Source of the DNA: Candidatus Eiseniibacteriota bacterium
GTDB lineage: Bacteria; Joyebacterota; Joyebacteria; Joyebacterales; Joyebacteraceae
Direction of reading: 5' to 3'
NCBI GenBank assembly: GCA_030609605.1
Contig: JAUWBY010000133.1
Span: forward strand, 1 to 6,445
Length of the DNA stretch: 6,445 bases
Shown here: in pieces, positions 1 to 5,804 of the stretch
Layout: each line of letters starts with the position of its first letter
Position numbering within the stretch: position 1 is the first letter of the stretch
Translations under genes and position numbers: made by a program
Notes under the pieces: generated by a model
Told to the model about the DNA's origin: nothing
Seen by the model: the letters and a program-made list of their open reading frames with translations, nothing else
Databases searched by the model: none

Positions 1-234
1 AGTCACTCTGCCGAGCGCCACTCGAGCAGACGCTCTAAGCCGGGGCCGACAAAGACAAATTGACTATACCACAATCCTGATAGCAGGTCAATGAGGAAAC
101 GGGAGTCGCCATGTAGTGCACGGGCACAGCTTGACCCACGCAGCGCGGTGCCGAAGGCAACTGACTTCGGCTCCAGGATCCATAGGCAGTTGTGCAAGAT
201 CCAGGCCCGTGACGGCCCGTGCTACATCCGGGAC
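1..234. other. Non-coding stretch upstream of the regulator
   Basis: I see no convincing gene here. All three plus-strand frames close within the first 95 bases, so at most the last residues of an upstream gene could be present, and none is recognisable. A 64-codon minus-strand ORF (3-197) has no recognisable family or convincing ribosome binding site. Just before the promoter is an imperfect tandem of two 10-bp units, both starting GGCCCGTG (204-213 and 214-223). Confidence 0.5.
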
Positions 235-263
235 TTGACTTTCCCCGGACAGTAGGCTATTGT
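235..263 (+). promoter_or_regulatory. Predicted sigma-70-type promoter of the sigma-54 activator gene
   Basis: A -35 box TTGACT (235-240, 5 of 6 to consensus) is followed by exactly 17 bp and a -10 box TATTGT (258-263, 4 of 6). Transcription would start near 270, about 40 nt before the ATG at 310. A housekeeping promoter fits an activator that must be present before the sigma-54 operon is switched on. This is a sequence match only; the start point is inferred. Confidence 0.6.
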
Positions 264-270
264 GTGAAGA

Positions 271-286
271 GTTGCAGAAACGCAAC
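271..286. promoter_or_regulatory. Inverted repeat GTTGC-N6-GCAAC at the regulator's predicted start point (putative autoregulatory operator)
   Basis: This is a perfect 5-bp inverted repeat with a 6-bp spacer (agaaac). The same arms and spacing occur twice more in the window, at 1663-1678 and 1695-1710, upstream of the sigma-54 promoter. Here it lies directly after the predicted -10 box (258-263), over or next to the +1, where a bound protein would block transcription. I infer that the regulator encoded just downstream binds it and represses its own gene. Confidence 0.6.
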
Positions 287-309
287 CAGCGTCACAGAGG
301 GCCTGTGCT

Positions 310-1659
310 ATGACAATCAAGCGCGAGAAACCGCGTAGGAAACAGCGCGGCGCCGACTGCGAGGACGTGATCCTCGACAGCATCGCCGAAGGAGTCTTCA
401 CAGTCGACTCCGACTGGCGAATCCAATCCTTTAATCGGGCTGCGGAGGAGATCACGGGGACGACGCGGCGAGACGCGATCGGGCGTCAGTGCTGGGACGT
501 GTTCCGAGCGAGCATCTGCGAGTCTGCCTGTGCTCTCAGGGAGACGATGGAGACGGGGGAACGTGTCGTCGGGCGACAGGTCTACATCATCAATGCGGAA
601 GGCGAACGGGTGCCCATCAGCGTGTCCACGGCACTCCTCAAGGACGATGGGGGAGACGTCATTGGTGGGGTGGAGACCTTCAGAGACCTCAGCGTTGAGC
701 AGGAACTCAGAAGGGAGCTGGAAAGGCGTTACACGTTCTCCGACATGATCGGAAGGAACGATCGGATCCAGGAGCTGTTCGCGATGACCCCGGATATCGC
801 AGAGAGCGGCAGCACCGTTCTGATTCAGGGCGAGAGCGGCACGGGCAAGGAACTCCTCGCGTTAGCGATTCATAGCCTCAGTCAGCGAGCCAACGGTCCG
901 ATGGTTGTGGTCAATTGTGGGGCGTTGCCGGATACGCTCCTTGAATCCGAGCTGTTCGGCCACAAGGCCGGAGCCTTCACTGATGCCAAGCGCGACAAGC
1001 TTGGGCGCTTTGCTCTCGCCGAGGGGGGAACCATATTCCTTGACGAGATCGGCGACATATCCACGGCTCTGCAGAGCAAGCTTCTGAGGGTGCTTGAGGA
1101 TGGGACATACGAACCTCTCGGCGGAACTGAAACGCTTACCGCAGACGTTCGTATCGTCTCCGCATCGAACCAGAACCTCGCCGAGCTTGTTGAGCGCGGA
1201 GAGTTTAGGCAGGATCTCTTCTATCGCATTAACGTCGTGACCATCGTGGTGCCTCCTCTGCGCGAGCGCAGGGACGATATCCCGCTTCTTGTCGACCACT
1301 TCATTGCGAAGTTCAACAGTCTCCGCAACCGTGATGTTTCGGGTGTTTCGAGCAGTGTGATGTCCATCCTCATGGGTCATGATTTTCCCGGCAACATCCG
1401 GGAGCTGCAGAATATCATCGAGCATGCCTTTGTCACCTGCAGATCCGGACAGATCGGAACGTCGCACCTGCCCGCCTATCTGAGGTCAAGAGGGATATCC
1501 GCGGAGACAGGTCGTCCGCTCTCCATGGAGGATCTGGAACGACAATTCCTCGTTTCAGCTCTTGAGAGGAACAACGGCAATCGCCTTGCGACGGCCCGGG
1601 AACTTGCCATTCACAAAACCACTCTCTGGCGTCGGATGAAGCGGCTTGGGCTGCTGTAG
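310..1659 (+). CDS. Sigma-54-dependent PAS-AAA+-Fis regulator, OrpR-like
   Basis: This 449-residue protein is a bacterial enhancer-binding protein: it hydrolyses ATP to open sigma-54 promoters. A PAS domain covers about residues 18-128. The AAA+ domain (about 145-375) has Walker A GESGTGKE (174-181), the sigma-54 contact loop as GAFTDA (221-226, usual form GAFTGA), Walker B GGTIFLDEIGD (239-249) and arginine fingers in FRQDLFYR (299-306). A Fis-type helix-turn-helix ends the protein (about 421-449). There is no phosphoreceiver domain. The PAS domain holds C61, C70 and C74 (C-x8-C-x3-C). From recall, the Desulfovibrio ORP-locus activator OrpR senses redox through a PAS-bound iron-sulfur cluster; the same role here is inference. 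The ATG at 310 has GAGGG at 297-301. The gene lies directly upstream of a sigma-54 promoter and paired inverted repeats, so the operon at 1895 onward is its likely target. The class assignment is secure; the signal is not. Confidence 0.93.
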   Translation: MTIKREKPRRKQRGADCEDVILDSIAEGVFTVDSDWRIQSFNRAAEEITGTTRRDAIGRQCWDVFRASICESACALRETMETGERVVGRQVYIINAEGERVPISVSTALLKDDGGDVIGGVETFRDLSVEQELRRELERRYTFSDMIGRNDRIQELFAMTPDIAESGSTVLIQGESGTGKELLALAIHSLSQRANGPMVVVNCGALPDTLLESELFGHKAGAFTDAKRDKLGRFALAEGGTIFLDEIGDISTALQSKLLRVLEDGTYEPLGGTETLTADVRIVSASNQNLAELVERGEFRQDLFYRINVVTIVVPPLRERRDDIPLLVDHFIAKFNSLRNRDVSGVSSSVMSILMGHDFPGNIRELQNIIEHAFVTCRSGQIGTSHLPAYLRSRGISAETGRPLSMEDLERQFLVSALERNNGNRLATARELAIHKTTLWRRMKRLGLL

Positions 1660-1662
1660 AAG

Positions 1663-1678
1663 GTTGCAGTTGAGCAAC
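1663..1678. promoter_or_regulatory. Upstream activator site copy 1 (GTTGC-N6-GCAAC)
   Basis: Perfect 5-bp inverted repeat with spacer agttga, in the wider context GGTTGCA-N4-AGCAACT that it shares with copy 2. Its centre is about 164 bp upstream of the predicted sigma-54 start, a normal distance for an enhancer-binding-protein site. It begins 4 bp after the regulator's stop codon. The binding protein is inferred to be that regulator. Confidence 0.7.
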
Positions 1679-1694
1679 TCGCCGTGGACCACGG

Positions 1695-1710
1695 GTTGCA
1701 TGGAAGCAAC
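1695..1710. promoter_or_regulatory. Upstream activator site copy 2 (GTTGC-N6-GCAAC)
   Basis: Second perfect copy with spacer atggaa, sharing 14 of 18 positions with copy 1 as GGTTGCA-N4-AGCAACT. The centre-to-centre distance from copy 1 is 32 bp, close to three helical turns, so both sites face the same side of the DNA. The centre is about 132 bp before the predicted sigma-54 start. Paired, phased sites are typical for enhancer-binding proteins that oligomerise on DNA. Confidence 0.7.
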
Positions 1711-1808
1711 TGCCCCGAGGTTCTTCGTCGTGCCACCGGCTCTTCGTCAATGCGCTAACGCACGGTGCGATAAGTCGTTACGGGGTTCACAAGGGGTGGG
1801 CGCCTTTC

Positions 1809-1824
1809 TGGCACGGAGGGTGCT
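1809..1824 (+). promoter_or_regulatory. Sigma-54 (-24/-12) promoter of the orp-like operon
   Basis: The sequence reads TGGCAC, then GGAGG, then GTGCT, against the sigma-54 consensus TGGCAC-N5-TTGCW. Only one position of the -12 element differs, and the essential GG (1810-1811) and GC (1822-1823) have the required spacing. Transcription would start near 1835, leaving a leader of about 60 nt before the ATG at 1895. Its position between a sigma-54 activator gene with paired upstream sites and the operon makes the call strong. Confidence 0.88.
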
Positions 1825-1894
1825 TTGTAGATGCTCAGAGCGTGGTTACACCCAGTGACGAATGACGTGAGTCGGGGCTTTTCAGGAGAAGGGA

Positions 1895-2302
1895 ATGCGC
1901 GTAGGAATACCCATATGGGGCAGCAAGGTCTCGCCGGTGCTGGACGCTTCGGAGCAGCTTCTGGTAGTTGAGCTCACTGGAACGGAGTGGTCTGAGGTCG
2001 AGACCGTGAGGCTCGGTGAATGGGGGATGATGCGGCGCGCACGCCTCATCGGAGATCTGGGCCTGGATGTTCTGATATGCGGGGCGATCTCAGGGCGCTT
2101 GGCTGGGCTTCTCGCATGGAAGGATGTGCGGGTCATTCCGTGGGTGTCGGGTGAAGTTGAGGATGTTCTGAGAGCGTTCGTGGACGGCAATCTGTCGGGG
2201 AAGAAATTCGTAATGCCGGGCTGCCGCGGCGTGGGCCGTGGGGCTGGCCGCGGTGGGGGCGGCAGAGGGCGTCAGGGCGGAAGAAGACATGGAGGAGGCT
2301 AG
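1895..2302 (+). CDS. NifX-like (dinitrogenase iron-molybdenum cofactor family) protein with Gly/Arg-rich tail
   Basis: This 135-residue cytoplasmic protein belongs to the NifB/NifX family of small RNase-H-like folds that bind metal-sulfur clusters or cofactor intermediates. The family pattern is clear: MRVGIPIWGSKVSPVLD at the N-terminus, a central LDVLICGAISGRLAGLL (about 58-73) and a VRVIPWVSGEVEDVL strand-helix unit (78-92). C62 and C110 (MPGC) are candidate ligands; none is proven. After residue 110 the protein becomes a low-complexity tail of almost only Gly and Arg with single Gln and His residues, running to the stop. This is the first gene after the sigma-54 promoter, with AGGAG at 1884-1888 placed 6 nt before the ATG. 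The next gene begins 4 nt after its stop and its ribosome binding site lies inside this gene's end, so the two are probably translationally coupled. Nothing here supports a nitrogenase role. Confidence 0.85.
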   Translation: MRVGIPIWGSKVSPVLDASEQLLVVELTGTEWSEVETVRLGEWGMMRRARLIGDLGLDVLICGAISGRLAGLLAWKDVRVIPWVSGEVEDVLRAFVDGNLSGKKFVMPGCRGVGRGAGRGGGGRGRQGGRRHGGG

Positions 2303-2306
2303 GAGA

Positions 2307-2669
2307 ATGAAGATAGCAGTGACATCTCGTGGACCGGAGATGACGAGCGACGTGGATCCCAGATTCGGTCGCGCGAAATGGTTTGTGATCGTCGATACAG
2401 AGACGGGTGAATCAGAGGCGATTGACAACACAAGCGGTGTCGAAGCAGGGTCTGGTGCGGGCGTGCAGGCGGCAGCGCGCGTGGCCGGATCAGGCGTCGA
2501 GTACGTGCTGACTGGTCACTGCGGGCCGAACGCCTTCAGAACGCTCGCGGCGGCTGGAGTAAAGATCATCACGTCGGTGACGGGAACGGTGGAGGAAGCC
2601 GTTGGCAAGATCAAAGACGGAGAGCTGTCGCCTACTGATGCGGCCGATGTAAATGGCCATTGGACTTGA
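2307..2669 (+). CDS. NifB/NifX-family metal-cluster-binding protein, ORP-like (MTH1175 type)
   Basis: This 120-residue single-domain protein closely follows the MTH1175/ORP-type pattern: MKIAVTSRGPEMTSDVDPRFGRAKWF at the N-terminus (the DPRFGRA signature at 17-23), GAGVQAAARVA (50-60), LTGHCGPNAFRTLAAAGV (68-85) and a closing ADVNGHW. In Desulfovibrio, from recall, the orange protein of this family carries a molybdenum-copper-sulfur cluster; which of the two NifX-like proteins here would be its counterpart is not certain, but this is the better match. The only cysteine is C72. I chose the ATG at 2307 rather than the in-frame GTG at 2238. Family members begin with MKIAV, the GTG would overlap the preceding gene by 65 nt, and GGAGG at 2291-2295 serves the ATG. 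The gap to the next gene is 21 nt. Confidence 0.88.
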   Translation: MKIAVTSRGPEMTSDVDPRFGRAKWFVIVDTETGESEAIDNTSGVEAGSGAGVQAAARVAGSGVEYVLTGHCGPNAFRTLAAAGVKIITSVTGTVEEAVGKIKDGELSPTDAADVNGHWT

Positions 2670-2690
2670 TGACAAGAGGAGGCTGGTACA

Positions 2691-3086
2691 ATGCCTAGAG
2701 GAGACAGAACGGGACCGAGTGGACTCGGACCGATGACGGGTAGAAGAGCCGGCTACTGTGCGGGCTACGATGTGCCCGGTTATGTGAGCGGTGGAGGTGC
2801 GGGATTCCGGGTTGGAATGGGATTCGGGCGCGGCGGCGGCTTCGGTGGCCGCGGTGGAGGCGGCCGTGGTTGGCGGAACATGTACTATGCTACAGGACTG
2901 CCGGGCTGGGTGCGCGGTGGGGGAATGGTGCCGTGGAACTACGGCGCGGCGGAACCCACCATTCCACCGGTCGGTGCGGTGCCCGATGAGGCGACTGCTC
3001 TCAAGGCGCAGGCTGAGTATCTGAGTAATGTGCTCGATGATGTGCGCAAGCGGCTGTCGGAGCTCGAGGCCGGGTCCAACGAATAG
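2691..3086 (+). CDS. DUF5320-type Gly/Arg-rich small protein
   Basis: This 131-residue protein starts with the characteristic N-terminal block MPRGDRTGPSGLGPMTGRRAGYCAGY (1-26) of the DUF5320 group, whose function is unknown to me. A low-complexity Gly/Arg/Phe segment (about 34-61) includes repeated GRGGG and GGRGGGG units. A Trp/Tyr/Pro-rich linker follows (62-95). The end (about 99-127, EATALKAQAEYLSNVLDDV onward) is a likely coiled coil that could drive oligomerisation or partner binding. It has a single Cys (C23). A strong GAGGAGG at 2676-2682 precedes the ATG by 8 nt, suggesting high expression. Members of this group commonly sit beside NifX-like and MinD-like genes in anaerobes, so a role as a scaffold or accessory of the same complex is plausible but unproven. 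Confidence 0.8.
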   Translation: MPRGDRTGPSGLGPMTGRRAGYCAGYDVPGYVSGGGAGFRVGMGFGRGGGFGGRGGGGRGWRNMYYATGLPGWVRGGGMVPWNYGAAEPTIPPVGAVPDEATALKAQAEYLSNVLDDVRKRLSELEAGSNE

Positions 3087-3095
3087 GGAGCCTCG

Positions 3096-3956
3096 ATGAA
3101 GGTAGCCATCGCGAGCGGCAAAGGTGGTACGGGCAAGACGACGGTGGCCACCTGTCTCGCACACTTGCTTCCCGCGCACGGTCAACCGACCACGTACGTT
3201 GACTGTGACGTCGAGGAGCCAAACGGACATATCTTCCTGGGACCGAGGATCGAGCGTTCAGAGAACGTCTCGATCCCGATCCCGGTGATAGACCATGAGC
3301 TATGCACGAACTGTGGCAACTGCTGTGAGATCTGCCGGTTCAACGCGCTGGCCTGTCTACCGAAGAAGGTGATGGTATTCCCCTCTCTCTGCCACGGATG
3401 CGGGGGATGCGCGCTGGTGTGTCCCGAAGGTGCTATCACGGAGATGCCGCGGGCCATCGGTGTTGTTGAACGAGGCAGCGCCGGTGACCTGGGTTTTCTG
3501 CAGGGGAGGCTCGCAGTCGGAGAGGCGCTGGCGACGCCGGTGGTTCGCGCCGTCAAGAGAGCAGTTCCTGAGCGTGGGATAGTCATACTCGACGCCCCCC
3601 CGGGTACGTCGTGTCCGGTAGTGGAGACGATACGCGGTGTGGACTGGGTAGTGATGGTGACGGAACCCACCCCCTTCGGTCTTAACGACCTCAAACTTGC
3701 CGTCGGCGCCGTGAGAAAACTGGGACTGACTACGAGCATTGTCATCAACAGGAGTGATGTCGGTGACTCTGGTGTTGAGGACTACTGCAAGGAAGAAGGC
3801 CTCGATGTAATCCTGAAAATCCCACACAGCCGCACTGTTGCAGAAGCGTATGCGCGCGGTGAGATGCCTGTGCTTGCGGTTCCCGGGTACGCCGACATGC
3901 TGGAGAAGCTGGCGGATGCGGTCCTCACTCGCATGAGGGAGGCCGAGAAGAGATGA
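3096..3956 (+). CDS. MinD-superfamily P-loop ATPase with inserted 2[4Fe-4S] ferredoxin domain (paralog 1)
   Basis: This 286-residue cytoplasmic ATPase has the deviant Walker A GKGGTGKTT (8-16, signature Lys K9), switch motif VDCDVEEPN (35-43) and Walker B VILDAPPG (163-170). Between them is a bacterial ferredoxin domain with two complete C-x2-C-x2-C-x3-C motifs: C70/C73/C76/C80, with an extra C77, and C99/C102/C105/C109 followed by Pro. From recall, two such ATPases belong to the ORP complex of Desulfovibrio. They are thought to help cluster handling and, through their MinD relationship, were linked to cell-division placement. A start at 3096 is supported by AGGGAG at 3085-3090, 5 nt upstream. 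The stop overlaps the next ATG by 4 nt (ATGA), so the two ATPases are probably made in equal amounts and may form a heterodimer. The domain call is secure; the substrate is unknown. Confidence 0.93.
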   Translation: MKVAIASGKGGTGKTTVATCLAHLLPAHGQPTTYVDCDVEEPNGHIFLGPRIERSENVSIPIPVIDHELCTNCGNCCEICRFNALACLPKKVMVFPSLCHGCGGCALVCPEGAITEMPRAIGVVERGSAGDLGFLQGRLAVGEALATPVVRAVKRAVPERGIVILDAPPGTSCPVVETIRGVDWVVMVTEPTPFGLNDLKLAVGAVRKLGLTTSIVINRSDVGDSGVEDYCKEEGLDVILKIPHSRTVAEAYARGEMPVLAVPGYADMLEKLADAVLTRMREAEKR

Positions 3957-4837
3957 AGGAACTCGTTGTCATCAGCGGAAAGGGCGGCACTGGAAAGACG
4001 AGTGTTGTCGCTTCATTCGCTTCGCTTGCCGAGCGCAAGGTCATCGCTGACTGCGACGTGGACGCGGCCGACCTGCATCTTGTTCTCTCTCCATCGGTGG
4101 TCGAGACCCACGCCTTCTCCGGTGGGGTGACGGCCATCCTGGATCCGAGGAAGTGTGACGGCTCCGGCAAGTGCCTGGAGGTCTGCCGGTTCGAAGCTGT
4201 GAGCCGCGCACGCGTGGACGGCGAGTGGATCTACTCCATTGATCCCTTGGCGTGCGACGGGTGCGGTGTCTGCGCACATTTCTGCCCAAGTCGTGCCATC
4301 GCGATGGAGGAAGTAAAGAGCGGGGAGTGGTTCATCTCAGACACGAAACACGGTCCGTTTGTGCACGCGCGTCTCGGTATCGCCGAAGAGAGCTCTGGGA
4401 AACTGGTCACGCGAGTAAGAACCGAAGCCCGGCGCGTGGCGAAAGAGAAGGGATTCGATCTTATCGTGGTTGATGGATCCCCGGGAATCGGTTGTCCAGT
4501 GATCGCCTCGATAACAGGCGCCGACCTGGCTCTCATTGTCACCGAGCCAACGCTGTCCGGGGAGCACGACCTCAAGCGTGTGGCAGAGATGGCTGCCGGG
4601 CTGCAGATTCCTACTGCCGTTTGCATAAACAAGTGGGACATCAATCTCGAGGCGGCTCAGAGCATCCAGGAATGGTGCCATGGCAAAGAGATTCCTGTCG
4701 TTGGACTCATACCGTATGATGACGCGGTAACCGCCGCACAGGTTGCGGGCCAGAGCGTCGTCGAGTACTCGGATGGAGGCGCGGCTTCGTGTATCATCGA
4801 CCTGTGGACACGTGTATTTGGAATGCTCGGCGCTTGA
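3953..4837 (+). CDS. MinD-superfamily P-loop ATPase with inserted ferredoxin domain (paralog 2, one ligand Cys replaced)
   Basis: This 294-residue paralog of the preceding protein has the same order: deviant Walker A GKGGTGKTS (9-17), switch motif ADCDVDAADLH (32-42), ferredoxin insert (about 65-118) and Walker B IVVDGSPG (171-178). The second cluster motif is complete (C101/C104/C107/C111-Pro). The first reads C68-D-G-S71-G-K-C74-x3-C78: the expected second Cys is Ser, encoded TCC at 4163-4165. In the 2[4Fe-4S] ferredoxin fold this removes one ligand of cluster I, so that cluster may be 3Fe, Ser-ligated or absent. The nucleotide-binding motifs are intact, so the gene looks functional. It starts inside the previous stop (ATGA, 3953-3956) with GGGAGG at 3937-3942. 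It probably pairs with paralog 1. Confidence 0.92.
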   Translation: MKELVVISGKGGTGKTSVVASFASLAERKVIADCDVDAADLHLVLSPSVVETHAFSGGVTAILDPRKCDGSGKCLEVCRFEAVSRARVDGEWIYSIDPLACDGCGVCAHFCPSRAIAMEEVKSGEWFISDTKHGPFVHARLGIAEESSGKLVTRVRTEARRVAKEKGFDLIVVDGSPGIGCPVIASITGADLALIVTEPTLSGEHDLKRVAEMAAGLQIPTAVCINKWDINLEAAQSIQEWCHGKEIPVVGLIPYDDAVTAAQVAGQSVVEYSDGGAASCIIDLWTRVFGMLGA

Positions 4838-4916
4838 GGCCGTTGTCCCGGCATACTCTGTGATGACGGTCCGGAGTCGTTAGAGCAGGCTCAAGAACCA
4901 CCTAGTGGAGGTAGTG
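4838..4916. other. Short gap before the Mrp-type gene
   Basis: These 79 nt are the only break of this size inside the gene cluster. I see no strong promoter, no sigma-54 element with correct GG/GC spacing and no hairpin followed by a T-run. The downstream gene is therefore most simply read as part of the same transcript. Confidence 0.45.
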
Positions 4917-5804
4917 ATGTCGGATGACAAGCTGTCCTGCGAGTCGTGCAGTTCGGAGACCTGTTCCGCCAAGGCGAAGACACAGAGCGAGACCGACAAA
5001 GATTTCCAGGAAAGACAGGAACTGGCCCGAAGGATGTGTCGGATCAAGCACAAACTCTTCGTGCTTTCCGGCAAGGGCGGTGTTGGCAAGAGTTCGGTCG
5101 CTGCCGCTCTCGCGATCTCGCTGGCCGAACTCGGCAGGAAGGTCGGAGTGCTTGATATCGATCTCCACGGACCGAGCATCCCACGCCTCTTCGGACTGGA
5201 GGGCACGAATGTCACCGGAGTTGGCGATAGTATCCGCCCCGTCATGACGGATCAGGGTGTGAGCGTGATGTCCGTCGGCTTCATGCTGAGGACCCAGGAC
5301 GATGCCATCATATGGCGCGGACCTCTCAAGCACGGGGTCATCAAGCAGTTCCTGAAGGACGTTGAGTGGGGAGAGCTGGACTATCTCATCGTAGATTCTC
5401 CGCCGGGTACCGGGGACGAGCCGTTGAGTGTTGCGCAGCTCATCGATGATGCCGACGGCGCTGTGATAGTGACGACTTCCCAAGCTGTGGCGATAAGCGA
5501 CGTGAGAAAGTCGATCAGCTTCGTCAGACAGGTGAACGTCCCCGTCCTCGGTGTCATCGAGAACATGAGTGGATTCATCTGTCCGGAATGCGGTACGCGC
5601 ACCGATCTTTTTGGACGCGGTGGGGGGAAGGACATGGCGACCGACATGGGTGTTCCGTTTCTGGGAAACATCCCGATCGATCCGGGAATGGTGTCGGCCG
5701 GAGACTCGGGGGAGCTTCGGGCCTACCTTTCGGGCAGCTCGCCCGGTGCGGCAGCGTTCGCAGATGTCGTGAAGGAGGTTATCAGGGCCGTCGAAGGGGA
5801 ATAG
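4917..5804 (+). CDS. Mrp/NBP35-family iron-sulfur cluster carrier ATPase
   Basis: This 295-residue cytoplasmic P-loop ATPase belongs to the Mrp/ApbC/NBP35 family, which binds and transfers iron-sulfur clusters. Visible motifs are the deviant Walker A GKGGVGKSS (52-60), LDIDLHGPSIPRLFG (79-93), IIWRGPLKHGVIKQFL (131-146), Walker B YLIVDSPPGTGDEP (156-169) and NMSGFICPECG (216-226). C222 and C225 are the conserved CxxC that bridges a cluster at the dimer interface. A short N-terminal extension holds C8, C11 and C16 (C-x2-C-x4-C), reminiscent of the N-terminal cluster site of NBP35 proteins though shorter. I chose the ATG at 4917, which has GGAGG at 4907-4911 with a 5-nt spacer; a GTG at 4905 would add only four residues and overlap that site. 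An Mrp-type ATPase is also part of the Desulfovibrio ORP gene set, from recall. Here it likely supplies or transfers clusters for the operon's other products. Confidence 0.93.
   Translation: MSDDKLSCESCSSETCSAKAKTQSETDKDFQERQELARRMCRIKHKLFVLSGKGGVGKSSVAAALAISLAELGRKVGVLDIDLHGPSIPRLFGLEGTNVTGVGDSIRPVMTDQGVSVMSVGFMLRTQDDAIIWRGPLKHGVIKQFLKDVEWGELDYLIVDSPPGTGDEPLSVAQLIDDADGAVIVTTSQAVAISDVRKSISFVRQVNVPVLGVIENMSGFICPECGTRTDLFGRGGGKDMATDMGVPFLGNIPIDPGMVSAGDSGELRAYLSGSSPGAAAFADVVKEVIRAVEGE

Noticed and set aside
3..197. 64-codon minus-strand ORF at the left edge
   Set aside because: No recognisable family, no clear ribosome binding site, and short enough to be chance in GC-rich DNA.
862..1467. 201-codon minus-strand ORF inside the regulator gene
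   Set aside because: Antisense shadow of a gene whose AAA+ motifs are unmistakable on the plus strand.
1748..1761. Possible IHF site between the enhancer copies and the sigma-54 promoter
   Set aside because: IHF is expected to bend this kind of promoter, but the best match (TCAA-N4-CTA) misses several consensus positions.
2238..2306. GTG start extending the ORP-like protein by 23 residues
   Set aside because: It would overlap the preceding gene by 65 nt; the family N-terminus MKIAV and the ribosome binding site fit the ATG at 2307.
1895..2669. NifX-like genes as evidence for nitrogen fixation
   Set aside because: No nifHDK, nifE/N or nifB-type radical SAM gene is present; the neighbourhood is of ORP type.
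2490..3230. 246-codon minus-strand ORF across three plus-strand genes
   Set aside because: Low-complexity Ser/Thr/His/Arg-rich shadow spanning several confident genes; no domain visible.
4851..4866. Sigma-54-like element before the Mrp-type gene
   Set aside because: The -24 half is poor and the invariant GC of the -12 half is GA.
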